DNA of 47,712 nt, from NCBI GenBank assembly GCA_030529085.1, contig JAUMXM010000007.1:1-47712 (forward strand). Direction: 5' to 3'. This document shows, piece after piece, positions 16,168 through 25,420 of this stretch (position 1 is its first letter; each line of letters begins with the position of its first letter). Made by a program: the position numbers and the translations under genes. The notes under the pieces were generated by a model. It was not told the origin of the DNA, ran no database searches, and saw nothing but the letters and a program-made list of their open reading frames with translations. Origin of the DNA: Rikenellaceae bacterium (GTDB lineage: Bacteria; Bacteroidota; Bacteroidia; Bacteroidales; Rikenellaceae).

Positions 16168-17601
16168 ATGGCAGAATCGTTGAAACAGAAGACCGCCAAA
16201 GGGGTGGTTTGGAGCGCCGTAGATCGCTTTGCTGCACAGGGCATTCAATTCTTGATTGGTCTTGTGATGGCGCGTCTATTGATGCCGAGTGATTATGGTA
16301 CGATTGCTTTGTTGAATGTTTTTTTGGCAATATGTCAAACTTTCATCGACAGTGGTTTTGGTTTGGCGCTGATGCGCAAAAAGGATTGTTCGGAGCAGGA
16401 TTTCAGCACGGTATTTATCTTTAGTGCGATCGTCTCCATTGTCTGCTATGCCATCTTGTGGGTGATTGCACCGTTGATAGCCCGTTTTTACGATTTGCCG
16501 ATCCTGGTCGCGGTGGCACGAGTGGTCTCGTTGAATGTGATAATAAACGCTCTTTCAAATGTTCCAAATGCGCAATTGTCCATATCGCTCGATTTCCGAA
16601 AAAAGGCCTTTGTGACCTTGACAACGGTTGTTGTTTCGGGCTCGATAGGTTTGTGGATGGCCTATAATGGCTTCGGCTTGTGGGCCCTTGTCTATCAAAC
16701 GTTGGTTGCGGGTGGAATTCGCACAGTACTTTTGTTTGTGTGTGCCAAATGGTTGCCGAAGTGGCAATTTTCACGAGTATCTTTCCGTGAGCTCTTCTCG
16801 TTTGGTTCGAAAATGCTTATCAGCGGAATCATCGGAAATATATACAACAACCTTTCGTCCATCGTCATCGGTAAGTTCTATTCACCGGCATCGTTGGGCG
16901 TGTATGGGAAGGCAAATACCTTGGCAAGCTACCCTTCGATGCAGATGACCGGCGTTATTTTGAATGTTGCCTACCCGGCCTTGGCGAAGATTCAAGATGA
17001 TGTGCCTCGGTTGATTGACGCATATCGCAAAATGCTTCGTATGTCGACTTTTGTGATTTTTCCCTTGATGATCGGGCTGGCTGCCGTTGCAAAACCTTTT
17101 GTTTTGTTTGTTTTGGGTGATAAATGGGCCGAGATGATTCCTCTGCTGCAGATTGTGTGTTTTGCCTTGATGTGGGATCCGATTAACGGTATGAATATGA
17201 ATCTTTTGCAGGTAAAAGGCTATTCGAATATATATCTTCGGGTAGAAATATATAAAAAAATAATAGGTGTAGTTGCCTTGTGTATTACGATTCCATTTGG
17301 TTTAAAAGCGATCTGCTTTGGTCTGCTTGTGATAGCACTTATAAATATCCCAATTAACACATATTATACAAACAAAATGTTTGCTTATGGTTTTGTGCGA
17401 CAACTCAAAGACGTATTCCCGATTTTTATTCACGCATTGACAATGGGGGCGCTTGTTTTTGGGTTTACTGAATGGGTTGAAGTTGTTCCCGTACAATTGT
17501 TTGGAGGTATAGCTATAGGTGTAGGATATTATGTATTGGGAGGCTACTTATTCCAACTTGTTGAATTACACACATTATGGTCGATGTTGAGGTGTCGATA
17601 A
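16168..17601 (+). CDS. Wzx-type polysaccharide flippase (MOP superfamily)
   Basis: This 477-aa membrane protein has about 12-14 hydrophobic segments and the typical start KTAKGVVWSAVDRFAAQGIQF of the polysaccharide transporter family. It should flip undecaprenyl-diphosphate-linked repeat units across the inner membrane for Wzy-dependent polymerisation. I chose the ATG at 16168 over a GTG that overlaps the previous stop. The 3' third is visibly richer in A+T than flanking genes (runs such as AATATATATAAAAAAATAA near 17250), as often seen for horizontally exchanged EPS genes. Together with the Wzy-like protein, Wza and Wzc it indicates a Wzx/Wzy pathway. Confidence 0.88.
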   Translation: MAESLKQKTAKGVVWSAVDRFAAQGIQFLIGLVMARLLMPSDYGTIALLNVFLAICQTFIDSGFGLALMRKKDCSEQDFSTVFIFSAIVSIVCYAILWVIAPLIARFYDLPILVAVARVVSLNVIINALSNVPNAQLSISLDFRKKAFVTLTTVVVSGSIGLWMAYNGFGLWALVYQTLVAGGIRTVLLFVCAKWLPKWQFSRVSFRELFSFGSKMLISGIIGNIYNNLSSIVIGKFYSPASLGVYGKANTLASYPSMQMTGVILNVAYPALAKIQDDVPRLIDAYRKMLRMSTFVIFPLMIGLAAVAKPFVLFVLGDKWAEMIPLLQIVCFALMWDPINGMNMNLLQVKGYSNIYLRVEIYKKIIGVVALCITIPFGLKAICFGLLVIALINIPINTYYTNKMFAYGFVRQLKDVFPIFIHALTMGALVFGFTEWVEVVPVQLFGGIAIGVGYYVLGGYLFQLVELHTLWSMLRCR

Positions 17602-17617
17602 TCCTGAAAACGTGAAA

Positions 17618-18619
17618 ATGCTGTATCGAACCAATTTATTTCAAAAAGCCTGTTGTAAGTTTAGGCATTACTACGAGCTCTTTTCCCCACCGCGGAAATT
17701 TTTCTTAACGTGTGAAAAGAGCCCGGAGCGTGTGTCTGAATTGATATATCAGCAATTAGTAAGTGATAAGCCTTGCATGATAGCTCGCTTTGGCTCCACG
17801 GAATTGTATTGTTTGGCGAATTATTTGGGCGTGAAGAAGGGTTTCCGGAAAAGCGTAATTCCCTTCTTGTTTGCTAAAAGTGAGGCTTGGTGGATGATGC
17901 CACAAAAAGTTGCAGACTTAAAGAATTGTTCCGGTTTCTTTTCGGCTGATATGATCGGTCAAGTCGAGCAATTCTGCGAGCTGATGTTGGCCGATATGAC
18001 ACAGGTGGATGTGTTGGGTAGTTGGGTTTGTAAAGAGTATCTTGTCGAATCCTATATTCAGCAAGCGGAGAGGGTGTTTTTGCCCTATATTGAGCCCTAT
18101 TATGCGCAGGAACCTTGGAGTAGAGCGCTTGCCGGCAAGAAGGTCTTGGTGGTCCATCCTTTTGCGGCTCAGATTCGACGTCAATATGTCAATTGTCGTG
18201 CGCAATTGTTTGAGAACGAACAAGTATTGCCTAAATTTGAGCTGAAAACCTTAGGCGCTGTGCAGAGCCTTTGTGGTGAGGACAACGGTTTTGCTACTTG
18301 GTTTGATGCCTTGCAGTGGATGAAAGACGAAATGGATAAAATCGATTACGATATCTGCATTATTGGTTGTGGCGCGTATGGTTTTCATTTGGCTGCTCAC
18401 GCAAAACGTATGGGTAAAAAGGCCATTCATATGGGAGGCGCTACACAGTTGTTATTCGGAATTAAAGGTAATCGTTGGGAGGATCCGATGTATGGTGTGA
18501 AGGAGTGGGGGCTTCCTGAAGGTTTTTACACGAAGATGTTCAATGAGCATTGGATTAAGCCGGGGGAGGAGGGCCGTCCCAAAAATGCAGAATCAGTAGA
18601 AGGTGCTTGTTATTGGTAG
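17618..18619 (+). CDS. GT-D fold-like glycosyltransferase candidate
   Basis: This 333-aa soluble protein has no annotation I can give with certainty. An N-terminal IARFGSTEL word (about residue 55) and a C-terminal Rossmann-like stretch ([20 protein letters not shown], then [13 protein letters not shown]) resemble the GT-D (DUF1792) glycosyltransferase family, in which FGxxE-type motifs bind the sugar nucleotide. I chose the ATG at 17618; a GTG six bases upstream is possible. The gene is A+T-rich like the preceding flippase end, and sits 16 bp after it and 4 bp before the acetyltransferase, clearly within the EPS operon. It may transfer one sugar of the repeat unit. Confidence 0.55.
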   Translation: MLYRTNLFQKACCKFRHYYELFSPPRKFFLTCEKSPERVSELIYQQLVSDKPCMIARFGSTELYCLANYLGVKKGFRKSVIPFLFAKSEAWWMMPQKVADLKNCSGFFSADMIGQVEQFCELMLADMTQVDVLGSWVCKEYLVESYIQQAERVFLPYIEPYYAQEPWSRALAGKKVLVVHPFAAQIRRQYVNCRAQLFENEQVLPKFELKTLGAVQSLCGEDNGFATWFDALQWMKDEMDKIDYDICIIGCGAYGFHLAAHAKRMGKKAIHMGGATQLLFGIKGNRWEDPMYGVKEWGLPEGFYTKMFNEHWIKPGEEGRPKNAESVEGACYW

Positions 18620-18623
18620 CATT

Positions 18624-19322
18624 ATGAAAATCTTGAAACAGCTATCTGCTCTGTGCGCTCTGGCTTATCGCTCAATAGCTGACCTTATCGGCCGATATGT
18701 TAGCTATTGGCGGTTAAAATATCGATGGTGGGGCAAGGTGCGCTTTAATTCATCGGTGACGATCTCCCCGGAAACCACCTTTGAAGGGGCAAATTCAATC
18801 GGCAATAGAACATACCTAAATGGCAGTATGGGTTATGGGTCGTATTGTATGCAGGATTGTTGTATCGAAGGCAATATCGGTCGATTCTGCTCGATCGCAG
18901 CTGAGGTAAAGGTCGTTCGCGGAACGCATCCCATCGGATTGCCGTATGCCACAACGTCACCGATGTTCTTCTCGACGCGAAAACAAACAGGTGTAACCTT
19001 CGTAACGGAGGAGCGCTTCGGCGAATTAAAAGAGCCGATAACAGTGGGCAATGATTGTTGGATCGGGTCACGTTCGCTGGTTGTCGGCGGCGTTACCATC
19101 GCTGATGGTGCGGTGGTATTGGCCGGTGCTGTGGTGACAAAGGATGTGCCACCGTATGCAGTCGTCGGAGGTGTTCCGGCGCGAGTGGTACGTTATCGCT
19201 ATGATCAGGCGACGATCGATTTTTTGCTCCAAACCCGTTGGTGGGAGCAGCCGACAGAGTGGCTTAAGGAGCATGCCGAATGGTTGTGCGACGTGGAGAC
19301 CCTAAAAAAAGAGTTACAATGA
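18624..19322 (+). CDS. Left-handed beta-helix acyltransferase (CatB/LbH type)
   Basis: This 232-aa protein has imperfect hexapeptide repeats (e.g. [42 protein letters not shown]) ending in [13 protein letters not shown], the hallmark of the xenobiotic/sugar O-acetyltransferase branch. It probably adds an acetyl group to an EPS sugar, cytoplasmically or at the membrane face; the N-terminus has a hydrophobic, basic stretch. I chose the ATG at 18624 because the longer frame would overlap the preceding gene. Its TGA overlaps the next gene's ATG by 4 bp, so the two are translationally coupled. Confidence 0.85.
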   Translation: MKILKQLSALCALAYRSIADLIGRYVSYWRLKYRWWGKVRFNSSVTISPETTFEGANSIGNRTYLNGSMGYGSYCMQDCCIEGNIGRFCSIAAEVKVVRGTHPIGLPYATTSPMFFSTRKQTGVTFVTEERFGELKEPITVGNDCWIGSRSLVVGGVTIADGAVVLAGAVVTKDVPPYAVVGGVPARVVRYRYDQATIDFLLQTRWWEQPTEWLKEHAEWLCDVETLKKELQ

Positions 19323-20170
19323 AACTTTCCGTTATAACCATCAACTACAACAATTGTGAAGGTTTGCGTAAGACCATCGAGAGTGTTGTAAATCAGACCT
19401 GGCGCGATTTCGAGTATATCGTTATCGATGGCGGCTCGACCGATGGCAGTGTTGAGGTGATCAAGGAGTATGCCGATCACATCGACTATTGGGTCAGCGA
19501 GCCCGATAAGGGGATCTACAACGCCCTGAACAAGGGTGTTGCCGTAGCGAAGGGGGAGTATTGCAATTTTATGAATTCGGGCGATTGCTTCTATGCCCCC
19601 GATACGCTTCAGAAGCTGTTTACACAGCAGCCCACCGCCGATATCGTGTGCGGAAACACCTTCTTGACGAACGGAGAGCTGAAGAAAGCGCAGACGGAGA
19701 TCTCTATGGCGTGGCTTTTTGCTAATTCGATTTGTCACCAAAGTGCCTTTATCCGCACGACATTGATGCAGCAATATGGCTACGATGAGCGGTGTCGAAT
19801 AGTGGCTGATAGGAAGTTTTTTGTGCAGGCTTTGGTTCAGGCCAATTGTAGCTATGAGGCGGTGGATGTGGCGGTTGTATCCTACGATGTTACGGGTCTT
19901 AGCGCGCAGAATCCCGAGCGCTCGCGTTTGGAGTATGCCCGGGTGTTGGAGGAGCTGATTCCGGAACGCATTCGTGTAGATTACGCCAAGCAGCAGCGCG
20001 GCGCGTTGCACCGGGATACGGCCTACGATCGGCTCTTTGCCGAGCTGCGCAATCGCCGCTATGCGCGAATTGTTTATCGTTTTACGCATCTCTTTTTGCG
20101 TATGTGCAGCCTCTTCAAGCCGAGTGCAAAATTCGTAAAGAGTTTTCCGAAATCCATGACTGAAGATTAA
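19319..20170 (+). CDS. Glycosyltransferase family 2 (WcaA-like)
   Basis: This 283-aa GT-A enzyme begins with the classic [20 protein letters not shown] and has [23 protein letters not shown] and the metal-site region NSGDCFY in place of a strict DxD. These features are typical of inverting GT2 enzymes of capsule loci. I chose the ATG at 19319, which overlaps the acetyltransferase stop (ATGA), over a start 39 bases upstream. The donor and acceptor sugars cannot be read from sequence. It should act on the lipid-linked repeat unit at the cytoplasmic face of the inner membrane. Confidence 0.87.
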   Translation: MKLSVITINYNNCEGLRKTIESVVNQTWRDFEYIVIDGGSTDGSVEVIKEYADHIDYWVSEPDKGIYNALNKGVAVAKGEYCNFMNSGDCFYAPDTLQKLFTQQPTADIVCGNTFLTNGELKKAQTEISMAWLFANSICHQSAFIRTTLMQQYGYDERCRIVADRKFFVQALVQANCSYEAVDVAVVSYDVTGLSAQNPERSRLEYARVLEELIPERIRVDYAKQQRGALHRDTAYDRLFAELRNRRYARIVYRFTHLFLRMCSLFKPSAKFVKSFPKSMTED

Positions 20171-20179
20171 TTATTGGAT

Positions 20180-21559
20180 ATGAGTAGAAATATAGCGGTA
20201 ATATTGGCGGGTGGATCAGGAGCCCGTTTAGGTCGCGATTGTCCCAAGCAATTCTTGAAGGTCGCCGGTAAATTGATTATAGAGCACACGATTGATGTGT
20301 TTGAGGGTCATGACAAGGTGGATGAGATTGCTGTGGTGTGCAAGGAGGAGTATGCGGCGCAAATCGAAGCGCTGATTTTGAAGAATCGGTACAAGAAATT
20401 GCGTAAAATTTTGGTGGGTGGTAAGGAGCGTTACCATTCGAGTTTGTCGGCCATTGCAGCCTACGAGGACGATGACGACAATCTGATTTTTCACGACGCC
20501 GTTCGACCCTTGGTGACGGCTCGTATCATCGATGATTGTGTAGAGGCACTAGAGCGTTACCGCGCGATTGATGTTGCCGTAAAGACGACCGATACGATTA
20601 TTGCCGTGGATAGCGATTCGACGATCCTTGATATTCCGCCGCGAGCGTTGCTCTATAACGGACAGACTCCTCAATGTTTCAAGCGCGGCTTGATTCGTCA
20701 AGCCTATGAGTTGGCGTTACAGGATCCCGCTTTTTCGACGACGGACGATTGCGGTGTTGTCAAGAGATATATGCCCGAAGAGCCGATCTATGTTGTGAAG
20801 GGCGAGAATTTCAATATGAAGGTCACCTATGCCGAGGACCTCTTCCTGCTCGACAAACTTTTTCAGTTGAAGTCGATACAGGAACACGGCATGCAGCTTC
20901 ATGAGTGCGCGAAGGAGCAGATGACCGATAAGGTGATCGTTGTCTTTGGTGGCAGCTATGGCATCGGTAAGGAGGTGACCGATTTGGCATCGGAGCTGGG
21001 TGGTGTGGTTTATCCGTTCAGCCGTTCGCTCAACGGCGTTAATGTCGTAGATAGCGCCTCCGTAAGTCGCGCTTTGGCGGAGGTATATGCCGAGCGCGGA
21101 CGGATCGATTGTGTGGTTTGCACGGCCGGCGTTTTGGTGCGTCAGCCCCTCGAGAATATGTCGTATGAACAGATATCGAATAGCGTAGCGGTGAATTATG
21201 TCGGTTGTGTGAATGTGGCGAAAGAGAGTATGCGCTATTTGGATGAAAGCGATGGTGCGCTGCTCTTTTATACGAGCAGCAGTTATACCCGTGGCCGCAT
21301 GATGTACAGCATCTACTCGTCGACCAAGGCGGCTATTGTAAACCTGACGCAGGCCCTCAGTGAGGAGTGGGCCGAACGACACATTCGAGTCAATTGTATC
21401 AATCCTGAGCGTTGCGACACCCCGATGCGCCGTTCGAATTTCGGCCTTGAGCCGAAGGACTCGTTGCTCGATCCGAAGCGGGTAGCTGTCGTCTCGATCA
21501 ATACGCTGATGTCGAAGTTGACGGGTGAGGTTATTGATGTGAAAATAGACGAAGCATGA
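20180..21559 (+). CDS. Bifunctional cytidylyltransferase / SDR reductase (CDP-ribitol synthase type)
   Basis: This 459-aa fusion has an IspD/TarI-like cytidylyltransferase domain (about residues 1-230; ILAGGSGARLGRDCPKQF, HDAVRPLV) and a short-chain dehydrogenase domain (about 245-455; VFGGSYGIGKEV, Tyr and Lys in YSSTK). The same architecture occurs in Haemophilus Bcs1/Acs1, which reduces D-ribulose 5-phosphate to ribitol 5-phosphate and then makes CDP-ribitol. I chose the ATG at 20180; a TTG six bases earlier is less likely. Its stop overlaps the LicD-family gene start by 4 bp, which suggests the product is used by that transferase. CDP-ribitol is inferred from domain architecture; another CDP-polyol is possible. 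Confidence 0.85.
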   Translation: MSRNIAVILAGGSGARLGRDCPKQFLKVAGKLIIEHTIDVFEGHDKVDEIAVVCKEEYAAQIEALILKNRYKKLRKILVGGKERYHSSLSAIAAYEDDDDNLIFHDAVRPLVTARIIDDCVEALERYRAIDVAVKTTDTIIAVDSDSTILDIPPRALLYNGQTPQCFKRGLIRQAYELALQDPAFSTTDDCGVVKRYMPEEPIYVVKGENFNMKVTYAEDLFLLDKLFQLKSIQEHGMQLHECAKEQMTDKVIVVFGGSYGIGKEVTDLASELGGVVYPFSRSLNGVNVVDSASVSRALAEVYAERGRIDCVVCTAGVLVRQPLENMSYEQISNSVAVNYVGCVNVAKESMRYLDESDGALLFYTSSSYTRGRMMYSIYSSTKAAIVNLTQALSEEWAERHIRVNCINPERCDTPMRRSNFGLEPKDSLLDPKRVAVVSINTLMSKLTGEVIDVKIDEA

Positions 21560-22356
21560 AGAAGATAGAAACCGCAGCGATGCGTGCCATTCAATTGGAG
21601 ATCTTGGACGATGTGCACGCCTTTTGTGACCAAAATGGGTTGAATTATTCGCTCAGCGGAGGCACCTTGTTGGGGGCAATTCGTCATCGAGGCTATATTC
21701 CGTGGGACGACGATATCGACATTATGATGCCGCGCCCCGATTACGATCGATTCCTGGCTACATATACTTCGTCTCGAAATCGCGTAATCGATTTGTCGCA
21801 GTCGGAGCTTTGCGAAGAGATGTTTGCCAAGGTCAGCCGCAATGGGACAGCTATGATTGATCACTCGTTTGGACGCAATCTCTATGGTGTTAATATCGAT
21901 TTGTTCCCCATTGAGGGTATTCCTCAGGAGGGAGTCGAATCGTACGTGAACGAGATTGTACAGCGAAAAACACGTATCACGCAGGTGATTCCATATTATA
22001 AAATCGTGAAGCGCGGGCGATGGATGTGGTGGCTTAAATGTCTGCTCAAGCGTTGCCGCTATTGGAATTTCGATGCGATAATGAAGCTCAAGGCGGCGTT
22101 GAATGAGCGAGTACACAGTTCCGATTTCCAGAGGAGCAAACAGGTGGGTGCCGTATTGGGAAGCTATGGTATGAAAGAACTGATGCCACGGACTGCCTGT
22201 GAGGAGTATGTAGAACTTCCGTTCGAGAATCGTACATTCCGCGCCATTGGTGGTTATGAGATCTATCTGCGAAACCTCTACGGCGACTATATGCAGCTGC
22301 CGCCTGTCGAAAAACGTGTTTCGCACCATTTTTACGATGCTTATATCGAGGAGTAA
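21556..22356 (+). CDS. LicD-family phosphotransferase
   Basis: This 266-aa protein carries the LicD signature: SGGTLLGAIRHRG (about residues 34-46) and IPWDDDIDIMMPR, with the metal-binding Asp51-Asp53 and Asp55. LicD proteins are nucleotidyltransferase-fold enzymes that move phosphocholine or polyol phosphate from a CDP donor to a glycan; eukaryotic fukutin and FKRP, which transfer ribitol phosphate from CDP-ribitol, are homologues. The ATG at 21556 overlaps the CDP-polyol synthase stop by 4 bp. No choline uptake or activation genes (licA/B/C) are here, so ribitol-phosphate transfer to the EPS repeat unit is the better guess. Confidence 0.87.
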   Translation: MKKIETAAMRAIQLEILDDVHAFCDQNGLNYSLSGGTLLGAIRHRGYIPWDDDIDIMMPRPDYDRFLATYTSSRNRVIDLSQSELCEEMFAKVSRNGTAMIDHSFGRNLYGVNIDLFPIEGIPQEGVESYVNEIVQRKTRITQVIPYYKIVKRGRWMWWLKCLLKRCRYWNFDAIMKLKAALNERVHSSDFQRSKQVGAVLGSYGMKELMPRTACEEYVELPFENRTFRAIGGYEIYLRNLYGDYMQLPPVEKRVSHHFYDAYIEE

Positions 22357-22360
22357 GACA

Positions 22361-23293
22361 ATGAAAACTATTCCGATAGCCTTTTGTTTTGATGATAACT
22401 TGTTGATGCCGGCCGCTGTCTGCATCACCTCGTTGTTGGAGCATGCGCACCCCGAGACCTTTTACGATATCTTCATCCTCCACCCCGAGACGTGCGATTT
22501 TGAACATGCGCCTTTGGCCACCTTGCCTCAGCACTATCCCAATTCGCGCATCACTTTCCGTAAGGTTTGTGGTGAGTTTCTGACTGCATTCGAAATTCGC
22601 GGAATCACTACACCGGCCTATTACCGCCTCTTGATTCCGGAACTCATTCCGGAGTACAATAAAATATTGTATTCCGATGTGGACGTGATTTTTCGTGACG
22701 ATTTGACGCGGTATTATGAAACAGATATGACGGGGTATTATATGGCCGGTGTCGATAATTGTTCGGTATTGCGTCCCGGTGTCCAAAAATATTTGACGGA
22801 GAAGGTCGGTATAGATTATCGGAATGGGTATTTTTACTCGGGGAATTTGATATTGAATTCAAAACTGATTCGTGAGGATAATTTGATCCCACGTTTCCGT
22901 GAGCTGGCGAAGAATGCCTACCACCAACAGGATATGGATATCATCAACATTGCGTGCAACAAGAAGATCAAGGCTCTTGACCCGGGATATTGTTTAACGG
23001 TTCAATTAAACGATTTGATAGTTCATCGTAAAGATGAAATGCTACATTTGTTTGCTGAAGAGGAACTGTCGTATGCGATGACGAAGGGTATTGTTCACTA
23101 CAACGGGCAAAAACCCTGGAAAGGTTTGTGTCCCAACTTCGATATCTGGTGGGAGCACTACCGCAAGTCGCCCTGTTTCGATGAAAAATTCTACTTTGAG
23201 TTCTTTTACTCAAAGCTCAATGAGTTGGATCAGCTTTCGTTGTGGAAGCGAATCAAGATATTAGCACGTTATTTTATTTATAGCAGGAAATAG
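22361..23293 (+). CDS. Glycosyltransferase family 8
   Basis: This 310-aa retaining GT-A enzyme has PIAFCFDDNLLMPAAVCITS at the N-terminus, the metal-binding YSDVDVIF (DxD), and HYNGQKPWKG near the C-terminus, all standard for GT8 (galactosyl/glucosyltransferases such as RfaJ). I chose the ATG at 22361, 4 bp after the LicD stop; the longer frame would run through the LicD gene. It probably adds a galactose or glucose to the growing repeat unit. Base composition drifts towards A+T from about 22700 onward, continuing into the next gene. Confidence 0.88.
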   Translation: MKTIPIAFCFDDNLLMPAAVCITSLLEHAHPETFYDIFILHPETCDFEHAPLATLPQHYPNSRITFRKVCGEFLTAFEIRGITTPAYYRLLIPELIPEYNKILYSDVDVIFRDDLTRYYETDMTGYYMAGVDNCSVLRPGVQKYLTEKVGIDYRNGYFYSGNLILNSKLIREDNLIPRFRELAKNAYHQQDMDIINIACNKKIKALDPGYCLTVQLNDLIVHRKDEMLHLFAEEELSYAMTKGIVHYNGQKPWKGLCPNFDIWWEHYRKSPCFDEKFYFEFFYSKLNELDQLSLWKRIKILARYFIYSRK

Positions 23294-23303
23294 TGCTTGG
23301 TGT

Positions 23304-24431
23304 ATGAAGATTCTTTATTGCATACGTTCGCTCTATAATTCCGGAGGGATGGAGCGTGTGATGATAAATAAAGCTAACTGGTTCGTCGCACACGGGTATC
23401 AAGTGATAATTGTGACGACGGATCAATTGGATCGCCCAATTTTTTATCCACTCGATGGACGGGTGAAGTGTGTTGATTTGGCAGTAAATTATGCGCTGAA
23501 TAGCAGACGCCCAATATGGAAAAAGCTATGGTATTTTTTCTATAATCGTTATCTACATAAACGAAGGTTGCGGACTTTGCTTCAGGTCGAGTGCCCGGAT
23601 ATCATCGATTCGTGGATAGGAAATGAGACGACATTTTTACCTCGTATAAAAGGGGACGCTGCGTTGATTGCTGAATGCCATTTTTGCCACTACGCCTTTG
23701 TGGAACGTATGCGAAAAGGGTTTTATGGTTGGATTGATCGGCAAAATATGAAATTGATGAAGCGGGCCTTGGCGCATTATGATCGGTATGTTGTTTTGAC
23801 TAAAAAAGATCGAGAAGAATGGCAAATGTCCAATGTTGCGGTTATTCCCAATGCGCGTACTTTTGAGCCAGATCTATTGCCGGATTATGCGGAAAAACGA
23901 GTTGTCGCGGTTGGCCGTTTGTCTGCTCAAAAAGGTTATGATACTTTGATTGATATTTGGAATATCGTAGCTGCGCAATGCCCTGATTGGATGTTGGAAA
24001 TTTATGGTGGTGGGCCTGATCGGGATAGATTAGAACAACAAATTGCTGAACATTCGTTGCAAAAAAGTGTTCGCATACAGCAACCAACAAGCGATATAAA
24101 ATCGGTCTATACGAAATCTTCCGTATTGGTGCTTACTTCGCGTTACGAAGGACTTCCTATGGTCTTGTTAGAGGCGCAAGCGAGTGGTCTTCCTGTGGTA
24201 TCCTTTGATTGTCAATGCGGACCGCGTGATATTATAGAGAATCGTCAAAGTGGTTTCTTGGTGCCGCAGGGCGATGTGGTAACTTTTGCCAAGTGCTTGA
24301 TATGCTTAATGGATAGCCAAGAATTGCGAGAAAAATTTGGTAAGCAGGCGCGAATTGCATCGGAGAATTATTCGGAAGAAAAGGTAATGCAACAATGGGT
24401 AGACTTATTTGAGCAAGTCGCAAAAAAATAA
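23304..24431 (+). CDS. Glycosyltransferase family 4 (first of a related pair)
   Basis: This 375-aa GT-B enzyme starts MKILYCIRSLYNSGGMERV and contains NARTFEPDLL, VAVGRLSAQKGYDTLI and the C-terminal nucleotide-sugar motif SRYEGLPMVLLEAQASGLPVV, with the EX7E pattern. It is clearly similar along its full length to the GT4 at 26734-27867 (shared SGGMERV, NKAN, TTDQ, IPNARTF, SRYEGLPM, GPRDI). The two differ in base composition: this copy is notably A+T-rich. They may be paralogues that came from different donors. Donor sugar is unknown. Confidence 0.9.
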   Translation: MKILYCIRSLYNSGGMERVMINKANWFVAHGYQVIIVTTDQLDRPIFYPLDGRVKCVDLAVNYALNSRRPIWKKLWYFFYNRYLHKRRLRTLLQVECPDIIDSWIGNETTFLPRIKGDAALIAECHFCHYAFVERMRKGFYGWIDRQNMKLMKRALAHYDRYVVLTKKDREEWQMSNVAVIPNARTFEPDLLPDYAEKRVVAVGRLSAQKGYDTLIDIWNIVAAQCPDWMLEIYGGGPDRDRLEQQIAEHSLQKSVRIQQPTSDIKSVYTKSSVLVLTSRYEGLPMVLLEAQASGLPVVSFDCQCGPRDIIENRQSGFLVPQGDVVTFAKCLICLMDSQELREKFGKQARIASENYSEEKVMQQWVDLFEQVAKK

Positions 24432-24438
24432 AATACAC

Positions 24439-25419
24439 GTGTATAAACTCTCCGTCATAGTTCCGATTTTCAAGGTTGCGCCTTTTATTGAGCGGTGTGT
24501 GCGGTCGCTTTTCGAGCAGACACTGCAGGAGGTGGAGTATCTCTTTGTGGATGATGCCTCGCCCGATCGAAGCATCGAGATTTTGCATCGCACACTCACC
24601 GACTACCCTAATCGACAACAGCAGGTGCGCATCCTGACGCACGAGGTCAACAAGGGTCTGCCGGCAGCTCGCAACACAGGATTGGCTGTAGCCACGGGCG
24701 AATATATCTTCCATTGCGACAGCGATGATTTTGTGGAGCCCAACCTCCTGGAGGCGCTCTATGAAAAGGCTAAGGCGGTGGATGCCGATGTGGTATGGTG
24801 CGACTTTTGGCTCTCCTTCGAGCAGAACGAGCGTTATATGAAGGTGCGCGAATACGCTACGCCGGCCGAGGCTTTGCGGGGAATGTTGGTCGGGGCGATG
24901 AAGTACAACGTTTGGAATAAGTTGGTGCGCCGCAGCCTCTATACAGAGCAGGCGATACGCTTCCCCGATGGTCACAGTATGGGTGAAGATATGACGATGA
25001 TTCGCCTGATGGCTTGCGCCGAGCGGGTGGCCTATGTACCCGAGGCGCTCTATCACTATGTGCGCCTCAATATGTCGGCCCTGACCCAAACCTTCTCGGA
25101 GTGCCATTTGGTGGATATTCGACACAATGTCGATGAGACGGTCGCCTTCCTGCGTGCCAAGCTGGGTGCGGATGTCGAGCCACAGATAGCCCTCTTCCAG
25201 CTCAGCGTTAAGCTCCCGTTCCTCTTCAGTGGTAAGCGTGCCGATTTTCAACGCTGGCAGAGGTGGTATCCCGAGGCGAATCGATGCATCCTGCAGGCGC
25301 GGGAGCTGCCTTTGCGCACCCGTCTGTTGCAATGGATGGCTGCGAAGGAGCAATTTTGGGCCGTGTGGCTCTATCATCGGGTGGTCTATAAATTTTTATA
25401 CGGAGTAATCTACAAATAA
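24439..25419 (+). CDS. Glycosyltransferase family 2
   Basis: This GT-A enzyme (326 aa) has KLSVIVPIFKVAPFIERCV, FVDDASPDRS, NKGLPAARNTGL and HCDSDDF (metal site). There is no ATG near the conserved N-terminus. The GTG at 24439 (MYKLSVIVP), 8 bp after the preceding stop, fits best; the TTG at 24409 inside the previous gene is less likely. A C-terminal basic amphipathic stretch (about residues 285-326) may anchor it to the membrane. The gene returns to the G+C-rich composition of the genome after the A+T-rich GT4. Confidence 0.86.
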   Translation: MYKLSVIVPIFKVAPFIERCVRSLFEQTLQEVEYLFVDDASPDRSIEILHRTLTDYPNRQQQVRILTHEVNKGLPAARNTGLAVATGEYIFHCDSDDFVEPNLLEALYEKAKAVDADVVWCDFWLSFEQNERYMKVREYATPAEALRGMLVGAMKYNVWNKLVRRSLYTEQAIRFPDGHSMGEDMTMIRLMACAERVAYVPEALYHYVRLNMSALTQTFSECHLVDIRHNVDETVAFLRAKLGADVEPQIALFQLSVKLPFLFSGKRADFQRWQRWYPEANRCILQARELPLRTRLLQWMAAKEQFWAVWLYHRVVYKFLYGVIYK

Positions 25420-25420
25420 A

